Of a DNA stretch of 39,028 bases, positions 1-8,230 are shown piece by piece. Location of the stretch: the NCBI GenBank assembly GCA_014240255.1, contig JAAZXG010000010.1, positions 1 to 39,028 on the forward strand. Reading direction: 5' to 3'. Every line of letters begins with the position of its first letter. Positions within the stretch are counted from its first letter, which is position 1. A program made the translations under genes and the position numbers. This stretch comes from Methanobacteriota archaeon. GTDB taxonomy: Archaea > Thermoplasmatota > Poseidoniia > MGIII > CG-Epi1. The notes below the pieces were generated by a model, which made no database searches, had not been told where the DNA came from, and saw only the letters and a program-made list of their open reading frames with translations.

Positions 1-769
1 TCAAATTATCCTCATTTAGTTCATTTAATTCAGAAAGATATCCCATAGCAGCTCCGGCAAAGCTATCACCAGCACCAGTTGGATCTACAAAGTTACTAAC
101 TTTAAAAGCAGGTAAGTGTTTACTCATCTTAGTGGAATAAAGCGAAGATCCATGTTCTCCTCTCTTGATAATTACATATTTAGGGCCTTTACTCAGAAGT
201 TTTTTTCCTGCTTCATCTAAATTATCTTTGTTAGTATATAGTTGTGCTTCAGCATCATTTATGAATAAAATATCTACTTGTTTTACAACTTCTTCTAACT
301 TATCTTTGGCAATATCAATCCAAAGATTCATAGTGTCCATAGCAATTAAATCTGAGTTAACTTGTTTTAGAATTTTAGACTGAATATTGGGGTCATTATT
401 ACAAAGTAATAATAACTTAGAATCCTTCTGTTCAGATAAAATCTCCCAGTCATAATGATCATTAATTTGAAAATCAGTTTTATGTGTTATGGCCTGAGAC
501 ATATCTCCAGTATATTCACCAGACCAATGAAATGTGGGATAATTCAGATTTTTTACAGATTGAGTATTGATTGCATGACCTTTAATCTTTTCCATTATAG
601 ATTTTGGGAAGTCACTTCCAATAGCTGCAACTAAGGCTGTATCTGTAAATATACTTGACGAAATACTAGAATAAATCCCAGCACCCCCTACTATTCCCTT
701 TTCACTTCGATGGGGTGTTTTTAGGTCATCTAAAGCCAATACGCCTGCAACCAATAGTTTTGATGTCAC
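1..769 (-). CDS. PfkB/ribokinase-family sugar kinase, 3' end cut by window edge
   Basis: The ORF track misses this gene because it runs off the left edge. Translating the minus strand from a GTG at 769 gives 256 open residues with no stop. Near the N-terminus is a glycine-rich 'GIVGGAGIY' sugar-binding segment, and near the visible end 'DPTGAGDSFAG', the PfkB signature holding the anion hole and catalytic Asp. PfkB enzymes phosphorylate a sugar or nucleoside hydroxyl with ATP; the substrate cannot be told here. Only the last helices appear to be missing. The GTG start is supported by a TTTAAA box centred 25 nt upstream that is shared with the divergent flippase gene. Family call is secure; substrate unknown. 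Confidence 0.9.
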   Translation of the reverse strand, partial: MTSKLLVAGVLALDDLKTPHRSEKGIVGGAGIYSSISSSIFTDTALVAAIGSDFPKSIMEKIKGHAINTQSVKNLNYPTFHWSGEYTGDMSQAITHKTDFQINDHYDWEILSEQKDSKLLLLCNNDPNIQSKILKQVNSDLIAMDTMNLWIDIAKDKLEEVVKQVDILFINDAEAQLYTNKDNLDEAGKKLLSKGPKYVIIKRGEHGSSLYSTKMSKHLPAFKVSNFVDPTGAGDSFAGAAMGYLSELNELNEDNL

Positions 770-791
770 AATTCACCTCAAGAGGGCTGGC

Positions 792-797
792 TTTAAA
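792..797. promoter_or_regulatory. Shared TATA-like box (TTTAAA) for divergent pfkB-like and flippase genes
   Basis: A palindromic TTTAAA sits in the middle of the 50-bp spacer. Its centre is 25.5 nt from both the minus GTG (769) and the plus ATG (820), the distance expected from an archaeal TATA box to a leaderless start on each strand. Confidence 0.6.
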
Positions 798-819
798 TCC
801 CAAGCACTGTGCGCAACTA

Positions 820-2340
820 ATGGCGACTTCCCGCAAAATAGCTCTACTTTTTGGTGTTGAGAACATTAATGCAATAGTGGGCTGGATTGCACTTTTGTTT
901 GTAGCAAGGAATATGGGGGCTTCAGCTCTTGGTGAATTTAGCTATGCTATGAGTTTGATTGGGGGTTTTACCTTTTTAGCTTTTTTTGGTTTTAGAATGG
1001 CCCATGTCAAGAGAATTAGTGAAGGTTTAGATTTAGGTAAATGTATAGGTACTTTTCTTTCGATACGTTTATCTTTAATTTCTCTAATGTTAGCCGTATT
1101 TACAATATTTTATTGGTACTGGACTGATTATTTAGGCAAACAATTTTATGATATTAAAACTGAAGGCCTTTTATTTTTAGTAATAATATATTATATTATT
1201 TATCTCTTGACGGGAGTATTGACTTCTACTTTTAGTGGATTGAAACAAAGCGCTAGAGTGGCTATACCTAGGATAATAGGCACTTCAATACGTTCATTCT
1301 TGCTAATAGGAACTGCATTGATGGGTTGGGGAGTTATATGGTTGGCAGCATCCGAATTAGTAGGTATTTTGATAATAGCTCTGATTTCTTTATGGTATTT
1401 TAGAGATTATCCTATTTCTAAACCAGATAAGTCGACTTTTGATTCATATAAAAGTTATGCATTCCCAGTGGCTGCAGTTTCAATTTTCGGAATTTTTAAA
1501 AAACACATAGATAAGATATTCATTGGTGTTTTTTGGGCAGCTACCGATGTAGGGTTATATTTTGGAGTTCAACGTATTGCGTTATTCATAGGTACGATGG
1601 CTTTAGCTATTGAGGAAATGCTACTCCCATCCGTTTCTAAATTACATTCCAACAAATCTAATAATGAAATTAGATCCTTGGTCTATGATGCTGAAAAATA
1701 CGTAGCAATGGTTTGTATACCTATTGTAGTTATGACCATTGTTTGGTCAAATGAAATAATTTTTGTTTTTATTAGTAGAGAATTCTTAGCAGCAACTCGT
1801 ATTCTTCAGATATTGGTTTTAGCATCTCTTGTTCGAGTAATTAATCGTCCTTGGTCCGTTGCACTTAGAGGTTCCAACAGACCTGATTTGACTTCAATTA
1901 TCAATATATTTTCGTCAATCGTTAGCATTATATTAATGCTTATTTTAGTTCCTAGAGAAATACCGCACTTAGGTCTTGATAATTTACCGGGTTTAGGTGG
2001 TGAAGGTGCTGCAATTGCAGTTTTAATTTCTGAACTGATACTAGCTATATCTCTTAGAATTTTGTGTTATTCATATCTTGAAATGAAGCCTCAAATTGGT
2101 TTCTTTGTACAAATTTTATTTGCAACAATAGTGGGGTTAATAATGTGGCAAATCCAACTTAATCTGGATGTAAGTCGTTGGTATGAATTATTCTTTTTTT
2201 CAGCATTGGGTGGTTTTCTTTATATTTCTTTTTTAGCTGCTGTAGGGGCCTTTACTTTACAAGATTTCAACTTTTTCTGGAATGTTATGAATCCAAAAGC
2301 TATGACTAGCTATGTAAGCAACGAACTAAAGAGGAAATAA
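820..2340 (+). CDS. Polysaccharide flippase (Wzx/MATE-like membrane transporter)
   Basis: A 506-residue, strongly hydrophobic protein with about 12-14 membrane segments and the layout of polysaccharide-biosynthesis flippases of the MOP superfamily, which move lipid-linked glycans across the membrane. The N-terminal 'LFGVENINAIVGWIALLFVARNMG' region, read as its first helix, fits the family start. The track start at 715 would overlap the divergent kinase gene; ATG 820 is preferred because it lies 25 nt from the TTTAAA box and drops a non-membrane leader. It is coupled by TAATG to a 57-aa zinc-ribbon gene. UppP (4298) and the glycosyltransferases elsewhere in the window fit a glycan-export role. 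The transported glycan is unknown. Confidence 0.8.
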   Translation: MATSRKIALLFGVENINAIVGWIALLFVARNMGASALGEFSYAMSLIGGFTFLAFFGFRMAHVKRISEGLDLGKCIGTFLSIRLSLISLMLAVFTIFYWYWTDYLGKQFYDIKTEGLLFLVIIYYIIYLLTGVLTSTFSGLKQSARVAIPRIIGTSIRSFLLIGTALMGWGVIWLAASELVGILIIALISLWYFRDYPISKPDKSTFDSYKSYAFPVAAVSIFGIFKKHIDKIFIGVFWAATDVGLYFGVQRIALFIGTMALAIEEMLLPSVSKLHSNKSNNEIRSLVYDAEKYVAMVCIPIVVMTIVWSNEIIFVFISREFLAATRILQILVLASLVRVINRPWSVALRGSNRPDLTSIINIFSSIVSIILMLILVPREIPHLGLDNLPGLGGEGAAIAVLISELILAISLRILCYSYLEMKPQIGFFVQILFATIVGLIMWQIQLNLDVSRWYELFFFSALGGFLYISFLAAVGAFTLQDFNFFWNVMNPKAMTSYVSNELKRK

Positions 2341-2513
2341 TGTTTTTCACAATTGGTTTAGTAGTAATATTTGCTCTTGTAATAGTGGGGATTTTTCTTT
2401 ATCAGAAAATTTATAATCCAGGCCATCTTTGCAATCGCTGTTATCGAGTTGTTCCAGATCTTTCCCCAGAATGCCCTTTTTGTGATAATGAGTTAAAATG
2501 GGATGATAACTAA
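2340..2513 (+). CDS. Small membrane protein with zinc ribbon (57 aa)
   Basis: Too short for the ORF track. The ATG overlaps the flippase stop (TAATG) and the frame runs 57 codons to TAA. It has one N-terminal membrane helix (about residues 3-21) followed by a zinc ribbon with two CxxC pairs, 'CNRC' and 'CPFC', 12 residues apart. Expected topology puts the ribbon in the cytoplasm. Coupling to the flippase suggests a partner or assembly factor, but this is inference from position. Its last bases overlap the convergent DUF2085 gene by 4 nt. I do not recognise a named family. Confidence 0.75.
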   Translation: MFFTIGLVVIFALVIVGIFLYQKIYNPGHLCNRCYRVVPDLSPECPFCDNELKWDDN

Positions 2514-3040
2514 TATTTTTTATCTAAAGAGTCAGCAATTATTTTTAGAGAGATTCCAGTGACTATTCCAGCAATTAACCCAGTCACAACTCTTCTAATA
2601 TTGGTAGATTCATAATCTGTAAAAAGCTGTATTGTTCCATCAAGTCCAATTGGAATTAGGGCAAGAATTATTATTGGTAAAGTTAATTCAATTCTTCTTC
2701 CTAGAGACCAAACAAATCCAAATGTTAAACCCGTAAAAATCCCCACATCTCTTGCACAAAATGGCATTTGATTGTTATTATATTCATATGATCTATGTGA
2801 AAGTTGGTGACAATTTAAATCACCAATATAATACACTAATTTAGATAGCGGATTCATATTTTGTATTACTTCTTTGTTATCATAAATGCCAACACTCCCA
2901 CTCAAATCACCAGTTTCATCATTAGTTATAATCAATGGAGATGTAAGAATCAATAAAGTCCAAAAGGCAGTTAAAGATAAAAAAATCTTATTCCATTTGC
3001 CCAGCACTTCCCATTTTTTTATAACTTGCCAGGAAGACAT
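2510..3040 (-). CDS. DUF2085-type membrane protein
   Basis: A 176-residue membrane protein with the pattern of DUF2085: 'CHQLSHRS' followed by 'PFCARDVGIFTG', then several C-terminal helices. The conserved Cys and His look like a metal site, but no biochemical role is established that I can name. It begins 3 nt after the stop of the upstream zinc-ribbon gene, so the two form an operon. One helix lies at about residues 20-38 and three to four more after residue 100. The family call rests on motif recognition. Confidence 0.75.
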   Translation of the reverse strand: MSSWQVIKKWEVLGKWNKIFLSLTAFWTLLILTSPLIITNDETGDLSGSVGIYDNKEVIQNMNPLSKLVYYIGDLNCHQLSHRSYEYNNNQMPFCARDVGIFTGLTFGFVWSLGRRIELTLPIIILALIPIGLDGTIQLFTDYESTNIRRVVTGLIAGIVTGISLKIIADSLDKKY

Positions 3041-3043
3041 AAT

Positions 3044-4249
3044 TTAGGCTCTATCAAATTTTTCTCGATCAATTAATAATAGTGATAGAGCTATAATTGA
3101 AAGAATACTACCAATCAAAAATCCATAACTTATAACTCCACATAAGCATCCAATTACAGCCATCCTAAAATTTTGTTGAAGTAATGCAGCTGAACTCCCC
3201 ATCAATGTAATGATAGAAGCTACAATGAAAATTGGAGCTAATGCGTAATTTGGAGGCCATGGTTCAGAGACGTCTTTCCGTTGATCTATATTTTTATTAT
3301 CTCCTCCTTCTTCTAATTCAATTTCTAATATATTTGTACCTTCTGAACGTATATTAATCCAAACATTTAGACTTCCATAGCCTTCCATTGTGAAAATAAT
3401 TTCAACTTCTTCACCGATTAAATCATATAAGAAATATTTGCCTTGAGCATTAGTATATGTTTTTTTATCATCCGCTTGGATTGTGACACCTTCGAGGGCT
3501 TTTCCATTGCTGTCAATAATAGTGCCATGAACTGAAGATAGGCCTCCGCTAGTCCATTGGGTTTCTTGGTTATTCCATTTGATTCCATATGCAATACCTG
3601 AAAAAATTCCCAAAACAAATACGATAGATAGTAAAATTCCAGCCCATTGTGCTGCAGTCTTTGGTTTTTCATTCAAATTATTTAGATTGTCCCAACGGTA
3701 AGCTTCTTTTAAGTTACTAAAAACAAAGGAGAGTGGTTGTTCCTTTACTAATTTCGCGCTCGTTGGATCTGAAATATCTTCATTTCGGGTTTTTGATGCG
3801 GCCCATCTTCTTATTTCAGTTCTTAACCAGTTATTTGCTTCTGGTGTAAATTTATAATTCTTACGTATGTATGCTACAGTTTGTTTTTCCACTTGTGTAT
3901 AATCATCATAGTCCTTTATTTTTTGAAATAATTGCTTACTCCCCTCTAAGGTTATCTCCTCATTTTTAGCCGACAATTCAGTAGCTACATCTAACAGTTC
4001 TCTATCATATTTTTTCCCATCTATAATTTTGAAAACATCATCATCTTTGTTTATTTTTAATTTTTCTTGGATATTTGCTCCAATCTTACTACCTAAATCA
4101 GTTATTGTATTTTTAATATTAGTTACAATATTAGTATTTTGGACTGCGAACGATGAGTCGCACATAGGGCATATTACATTTCTCCCCTCATCTTTGTTTG
4201 TGTTAAAAACGTTGTAGCAAGTTGTACAGCGCACTTTCACATCAGCCAT
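3044..4249 (-). CDS. Membrane protein: N-terminal zinc ribbon, carboxypeptidase-regulatory-like domain, C-terminal helices
   Basis: A 401-residue multidomain protein. Residues 8-32 form a zinc ribbon ('CTTC' and 'CPMC'). A charged, probably cytoplasmic segment follows to about 195. A membrane helix lies near 200-223, then a CarboxypepD_reg-like beta-sandwich ('GTIIDSNGKALEGVTIQA', 'TNAQGKYFL'), presumably outside the cell, and finally two to three C-terminal helices. The C-terminal helices resemble the tail of the membrane protein at 19698-20237. It starts at ATG 4249 on the same central AT box as uppP and leads an operon with DUF2085. Function unknown; the layout suggests a cytoplasmic sensor linked to an external binding domain (inference). 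Confidence 0.75.
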   Translation of the reverse strand: MADVKVRCTTCYNVFNTNKDEGRNVICPMCDSSFAVQNTNIVTNIKNTITDLGSKIGANIQEKLKINKDDDVFKIIDGKKYDRELLDVATELSAKNEEITLEGSKQLFQKIKDYDDYTQVEKQTVAYIRKNYKFTPEANNWLRTEIRRWAASKTRNEDISDPTSAKLVKEQPLSFVFSNLKEAYRWDNLNNLNEKPKTAAQWAGILLSIVFVLGIFSGIAYGIKWNNQETQWTSGGLSSVHGTIIDSNGKALEGVTIQADDKKTYTNAQGKYFLYDLIGEEVEIIFTMEGYGSLNVWINIRSEGTNILEIELEEGGDNKNIDQRKDVSEPWPPNYALAPIFIVASIITLMGSSAALLQQNFRMAVIGCLCGVISYGFLIGSILSIIALSLLLIDREKFDRA

Positions 4250-4270
4250 TAGGAGATACTCCCCCGTCGG

Positions 4271-4278
4271 TTAAATAA
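4271..4278. promoter_or_regulatory. Shared TATA-like box (TTAAATAA) for divergent zinc-ribbon gene and uppP
   Basis: Within the near-palindrome GGTTAAATAAACC in a 48-bp spacer. The centre is 23.5 nt from the plus ATG (4298) and 25.5 nt from the minus ATG (4249), implying leaderless transcripts both ways from one box. Confidence 0.6.
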
Positions 4279-4297
4279 ACCTGACGATTGGGCAATT

Positions 4298-5104
4298 ATG
4301 GAATGGTGGTTAGCTGTGCTTCTAGGCATATTACAGGGTGTGACTGAATGGCTCCCTATTAGCAGCAGCGGACATTTAGCAATATTTCAATTTTATTTCA
4401 ACGAAGAACCTCCTATTCTTTTTGATATTATTCTGCATCTAGGCTCACTTTGCGTTATTTTCTATGTGATGCGTGAAGAAATTAGAGAAGTTTTTTTGAT
4501 ATTACCTAATATTTTAGATTATAAGAATTATCCAAATCTCAAAGGATATGAGAGAATGCTAATGATGGTTATTGTAGCTTCAGTACCTACAGCTATTATT
4601 GGTTTTACCTTTGATAGTACAATTATAGGTGATTTCTATAGTGAGATGCATTTAGTTGGCGGTTGTTTAATTTTTACAGGTATTTTAGTTTGGATTAGTA
4701 AGGATTATGATGGCCAGAAGCAGATAGATGACTTTCCATTTTCCAATGCTTTGGTCATAGGTTTTTTTCAAGGATTGGCTATACTTCCAGGTATCTCTCG
4801 CTCAGGCTCAACTATTGCTATTTCTAAAATTTTAGGAATGAATCCAGTTAAAGCAGCCCGATTGTCTTTTCTCCTATTTATACCTGCGATTATGGGTGCA
4901 ACACTTCTTAAGATTGGAGAGATTGATGAGACTGTTGAAGAAGTTGGTTTACTTGCTTTAAGTTTAGGGTTTTTAAGTTCAGTATTTACTAGTTATTTTG
5001 CAGTAAGTGCTTTATTAGAATTGATCAAACAGCAAAAATTCCATTATTTCACTCCTTATTGTATTATTTTGGGTCTATTTTTGATATATAGTAGTTTATT
5101 CTAA
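4298..5104 (+). CDS. uppP: Undecaprenyl-diphosphatase-type polyprenyl pyrophosphate phosphatase
   Basis: A 268-residue UppP/BacA-family membrane phosphatase that recycles polyprenyl diphosphate to the monophosphate carrier used in glycan assembly. Both family signatures are present: 'GVTEWLPISSSGHL' near residues 14-27 and 'GISRSGSTIA' near 164-173, with about seven to eight hydrophobic helices around them. Length is normal. In an archaeon the natural lipid may be dolichyl or another polyprenyl diphosphate rather than undecaprenyl (inference). It is monocistronic, starts leaderless from the shared box, and its 3' end overlaps the convergent lipoprotein gene by 9 nt. Confidence 0.92.
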   Translation: MEWWLAVLLGILQGVTEWLPISSSGHLAIFQFYFNEEPPILFDIILHLGSLCVIFYVMREEIREVFLILPNILDYKNYPNLKGYERMLMMVIVASVPTAIIGFTFDSTIIGDFYSEMHLVGGCLIFTGILVWISKDYDGQKQIDDFPFSNALVIGFFQGLAILPGISRSGSTIAISKILGMNPVKAARLSFLLFIPAIMGATLLKIGEIDETVEEVGLLALSLGFLSSVFTSYFAVSALLELIKQQKFHYFTPYCIILGLFLIYSSLF

Positions 5105-5734
5105 TTTATCACTTTCAATTTGTATACTATAATCACCAGAATAAACAATAGAACCGACCCCATCAAGCCCTGAACCTGAGATATCAATAGTCCAAGTTCC
5201 TCCTATAACAGGAAGGAGAAGAGGTCTTTGGTCTAGTTGATTATTCCAAGTTACAATTTCATATCCGTCGCCGTCTTTCCCATAAACGTGTTTAGTCCCT
5301 TCAGGATCAGTTACAGTAAAATCTAAAGTACCGGCAGGCCCTTCAGAAGGATCCATGCCCCCACCAATACTGTAGTCTACAGACAATAGAAGTATTATGA
5401 AAGTAGATTCCCAGTTCTTTTCTATGAAGAAAGTGTGTTTATCTTCTTTCCAAGTAATATTTTGTGCAGTTTCTTGAAATCCTAATGGATTTTCAAGCAT
5501 GTCTCCAATTGCATTGATGTATGTATTTTGGTCTTGGGCTGGATCTGGTGCAAAATTTCCTTCCGTATCCCACACATCAAATATTCGATATGTTCTTACT
5601 TCTTCAGGTACAATTCTATCGACTAGTCCATTCATTGCAGGGATGTCAATACACCCTACCGTCAAAAACAATGCGGCAATCATGAACGCTCTTTTCACAA
5701 ATTTGGATTTAGACGGAGTAAATAAAATATACAT
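5096..5734 (-). CDS. Predicted lipoprotein, unknown function
   Basis: A 212-residue exported protein. After a basic N-terminus a hydrophobic stretch ends in a lipobox-like 'LTVGC' with Cys28, so it is probably a membrane-anchored lipoprotein. The rest is soluble and beta-rich with many Gly and Asp, and the C-terminal part ('GGTWTIDISGSGLDGVGS') resembles a small external beta-sandwich. I do not recognise a family. ATG 5734 lies 22 nt from the box shared with gltX. Confidence 0.65.
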   Translation of the reverse strand: MYILFTPSKSKFVKRAFMIAALFLTVGCIDIPAMNGLVDRIVPEEVRTYRIFDVWDTEGNFAPDPAQDQNTYINAIGDMLENPLGFQETAQNITWKEDKHTFFIEKNWESTFIILLLSVDYSIGGGMDPSEGPAGTLDFTVTDPEGTKHVYGKDGDGYEIVTWNNQLDQRPLLLPVIGGTWTIDISGSGLDGVGSIVYSGDYSIQIESDKLE

Positions 5735-5752
5735 TGAAATTAACTGAAAAGG

Positions 5753-5760
5753 CCTAAACC
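5753..5760. promoter_or_regulatory. Shared TATA-like box (CCTAAACC) for divergent lipoprotein gene and gltX operon
   Basis: Only AT core in a 45-bp spacer. Its centre is 23.5 nt from the GTG of gltX (5780) and 22.5 nt from the ATG of the lipoprotein gene (5734). Weaker in sequence than the other shared boxes but at the same position. Confidence 0.45.
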
Positions 5761-5779
5761 CCCCTCTCTTTCAGCTGTT

Positions 5780-7402
5780 GTGTCCAATTTAAGGCAGAAG
5801 TTATTGGAATTAGCCATGTCTGAGGCAGCTCAATATGGCGAAGCTCGTAGTAAAAGTGTAATTGGGAAGGCAATGGGCAAGCACCCAGAGCTTCGCACTT
5901 CAGCTAAAGAGGTCATGCGAGTTATAGATGAGGTAATTGAAGAAGTCAATAAAATGGATTCAAAGGATTTAGAGTCTTATGCACCTCCAAAGAAGAAAAA
6001 ACAAGAGAAGGTTAAACCTCGTGAACTCCCCCCTCTCAAAAAAGCAGATAAAGTAGTACTACGGTTTGCGCCAGGGCCTAGCGGTCCACTGCATTTAGGG
6101 CACACGCGAGCATTAGCTCTTAATAATTATTATAAAAAAAGATATGATGGTAAATTAATATTACGTTTAGAAGATACAAATCCAAATGCAATTGATGTCA
6201 AAGCTTATGATTTAATTCAAGAAGATTTAGGATGGCTTGGTATTGAGGCTGATGAGACTGTTGTTCAATCAGATAGGATTGACATTTATTATGAAGATAT
6301 ACGGAAAATAATTTCGAATGGTGGGGCATATGTTACTAAATCGGATGCAGAAGAATGGAGGGAGCTGAAAAGACAGAGTAAAGCACATCCAGATAGGAAT
6401 CGTACTCCTGAAGTTCAGATGGAAGAGTTTGATTCTCTCCTTGATGGAGACAACGGCATAGTAGTCATAAAGACAGATTTAGAAGATCCGAATCCTGCAT
6501 TGAGAGATTTTGTGGCATTAAGAATAGTTGATTCACCACATCCGTTACAAGGTGACAAGTATCGATTATGGCCTCTTTACAATTTTGCAGTTGCAGTAGA
6601 TGATTATCGATTAGGCATAACTCATGTTTTGAGAGGGAAAGATCATTTAAATAATACTGAAAAACAGCGATGGATTTACAAATATTTAGATTGGACAGAA
6701 CCTGAGTTCATACACTATGGTTTAGTTGCAATACCAAAAACTAATCTCAAAACCAGTAAAATTCGCGAATCTATTACTAATGGAGAATTTACTGGATGGG
6801 ATGATTGCCGTTTAGCTACAATCAAGGCTTTGGCACGGAGAGGTTATTCTGCTGAAACTTTCTTAAAATATTGGGAAAACTCAGGCGTTAAAGAAGTTGA
6901 TATTAAATTTTCATGGCAAAATTTCGATGCATTGAATAAGGATTTGATTGATTCAAAAAGTAGACGATTATTCTTCGTTCCAGATCCAACTGAATTCACG
7001 ATTGAAACTGATAAGGAGTTACAGAAAGAAGCTCCTTGGCATCCTGATAATAAAGAACTTGGCAATAGAGAAGAAACAATTTTTTCAGGTTCTAAGATAT
7101 ATTTGCCTAATAAAGATTTAGAATCTCTAGATGACGGTTCTGAGATTCGTTTAAAAAATCTTTGTAATGTAGTTATGAAAGACTCTCTTTTGATATTTTC
7201 CGGATATAAGCATAAGAAAGGAGTTCCGATATTTCAGTGGTGTTCATCGAACCAACCAATAGAAGTATGGTATCCTGATGGCAAAAGAGTTTCAGGTATT
7301 GTTGAAGACAATATAGTTTCATTAGATAAACATGTAGTTCAATTTGAGAGGACTGGTTTTGTCCGTTTGGAGGGAGAGAAAGCGTTTTTCTTACACCGCT
7401 AA
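5780..7402 (+). CDS. gltX: Glutamyl-tRNA synthetase, archaeal type
   Basis: A 540-residue class I aminoacyl-tRNA synthetase. An archaeal N-terminal helical extension (1-75) precedes the catalytic fold, with 'FAPGPSGPLHLGHT' carrying the HIGH motif (HLGH at 105-108) and 'KTSKIRE' as the KMSKS-like loop. The C-terminus has the beta-barrel anticodon-binding domain typical of archaeal GluRS/GlnRS. Archaeal enzymes of this type are usually non-discriminating and charge tRNA-Gln with Glu for later amidation by GatDE. GTG start, leaderless from the shared box. First gene of an operon running to lipB; the metal transporter follows after 12 nt. Confidence 0.95.
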   Translation: MSNLRQKLLELAMSEAAQYGEARSKSVIGKAMGKHPELRTSAKEVMRVIDEVIEEVNKMDSKDLESYAPPKKKKQEKVKPRELPPLKKADKVVLRFAPGPSGPLHLGHTRALALNNYYKKRYDGKLILRLEDTNPNAIDVKAYDLIQEDLGWLGIEADETVVQSDRIDIYYEDIRKIISNGGAYVTKSDAEEWRELKRQSKAHPDRNRTPEVQMEEFDSLLDGDNGIVVIKTDLEDPNPALRDFVALRIVDSPHPLQGDKYRLWPLYNFAVAVDDYRLGITHVLRGKDHLNNTEKQRWIYKYLDWTEPEFIHYGLVAIPKTNLKTSKIRESITNGEFTGWDDCRLATIKALARRGYSAETFLKYWENSGVKEVDIKFSWQNFDALNKDLIDSKSRRLFFVPDPTEFTIETDKELQKEAPWHPDNKELGNREETIFSGSKIYLPNKDLESLDDGSEIRLKNLCNVVMKDSLLIFSGYKHKKGVPIFQWCSSNQPIEVWYPDGKRVSGIVEDNIVSLDKHVVQFERTGFVRLEGEKAFFLHR

Positions 7403-7414
7403 TCACACAATAAT

Positions 7415-8230
7415 ATGTCAGGCCATCATCATCATCACGATATAGACGACGAAGAGTCGGAAAGTAAAACCAGATTAGTCGTGATTATTACTTTAATAAT
7501 GATGGTTATTGAGATATCTGCCGGATTATTTACTAAGTCCATGGGACTTTTAGCAGACGGATGGCATATGGGAACTCATGCTGCAGCTTTGGGAATTACA
7601 TTATATGCTTATTATTTTGCAAGAACTGAATCTAGAGTTAAAAATAGTAAAAGTACAGTGATGGCATTAGGTGGTTTTGCATCTTCCATTGTTTTAGGTA
7701 TTGTAGCTTTGTACATAGGTTGGGAATCTTTTGGTAGGATATTAGAACCAGAAGAAATTCAATTTCAAGAAGCTATCTTAGTTGCGATTATTGGTTTGAT
7801 TGTTAATCTCGTATGTGCCAATATTTTGGGTATTGAGAATCATCATCATGGGCATAGCCACGACCATGAGCACGACCATGGGCACGGCCATGAACACGAT
7901 CATGAACATTTAGAGAAAGAATCACAAGGAGGTTGGGATACTGCGTTTTCTTCATACAAGGATGACTGGAATTTATTATTAGGTAAATTTGATAGTTTTT
8001 TAACCAATCCAAATGATATTGAGGATTTAAATCGTAGAGGTGCTTATCTCCATGTTTTGGCAGATGCTTTGGTTTCAGTTATGGTAATTATAGCTTTAAT
8101 AATTGGTATGTTTAATCCAAATTTTACTGTTCTGGACCCTATTATTGGAATTATAGCAGGTATAGTTATTGCACGTTGGGCAGTCGGCCTTTTGATTGAG
8201 AGTCGTAACCAGATTTTGGATATAGAATAA
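7415..8230 (+). CDS. Cation diffusion facilitator metal exporter, DmeF-like
   Basis: A 271-residue CDF-family transporter exporting divalent metal by proton antiport. 'LLADGWHMGTHAAAL' in helix II and 'HVLADALVSVMVIIAL' in helix V provide the two His/Asp metal-site halves. The DGWHMxTH form resembles DmeF (Co/Ni/Cd) proteins more than ZitB, though the true metal is not shown. A long His/Asp-rich loop of HDHEHDHGHGH type lies between helices IV and V, and the N-terminus is also His-rich (native, not a tag). It lacks a large C-terminal cytoplasmic domain. Overlaps the next gene by TAATG. Confidence 0.88.
   Translation: MSGHHHHHDIDDEESESKTRLVVIITLIMMVIEISAGLFTKSMGLLADGWHMGTHAAALGITLYAYYFARTESRVKNSKSTVMALGGFASSIVLGIVALYIGWESFGRILEPEEIQFQEAILVAIIGLIVNLVCANILGIENHHHGHSHDHEHDHGHGHEHDHEHLEKESQGGWDTAFSSYKDDWNLLLGKFDSFLTNPNDIEDLNRRGAYLHVLADALVSVMVIIALIIGMFNPNFTVLDPIIGIIAGIVIARWAVGLLIESRNQILDIE

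Noticed and set aside
165-383. Plus-strand 72-aa ORF
   Set aside because: Antisense shadow of the PfkB-family kinase gene, which the track omitted because it runs off the left edge.
715-819. N-terminal extension of the flippase (track start 715)
   Set aside because: It would overlap the divergent kinase coding region; the TTTAAA box and hydrophobic profile support ATG 820.
7415-7440. His-tag-like MSGHHHHHD as vector contamination
   Set aside because: It is continuous with a CDF transporter that has a second native His-rich loop; no vector sequence is around it.
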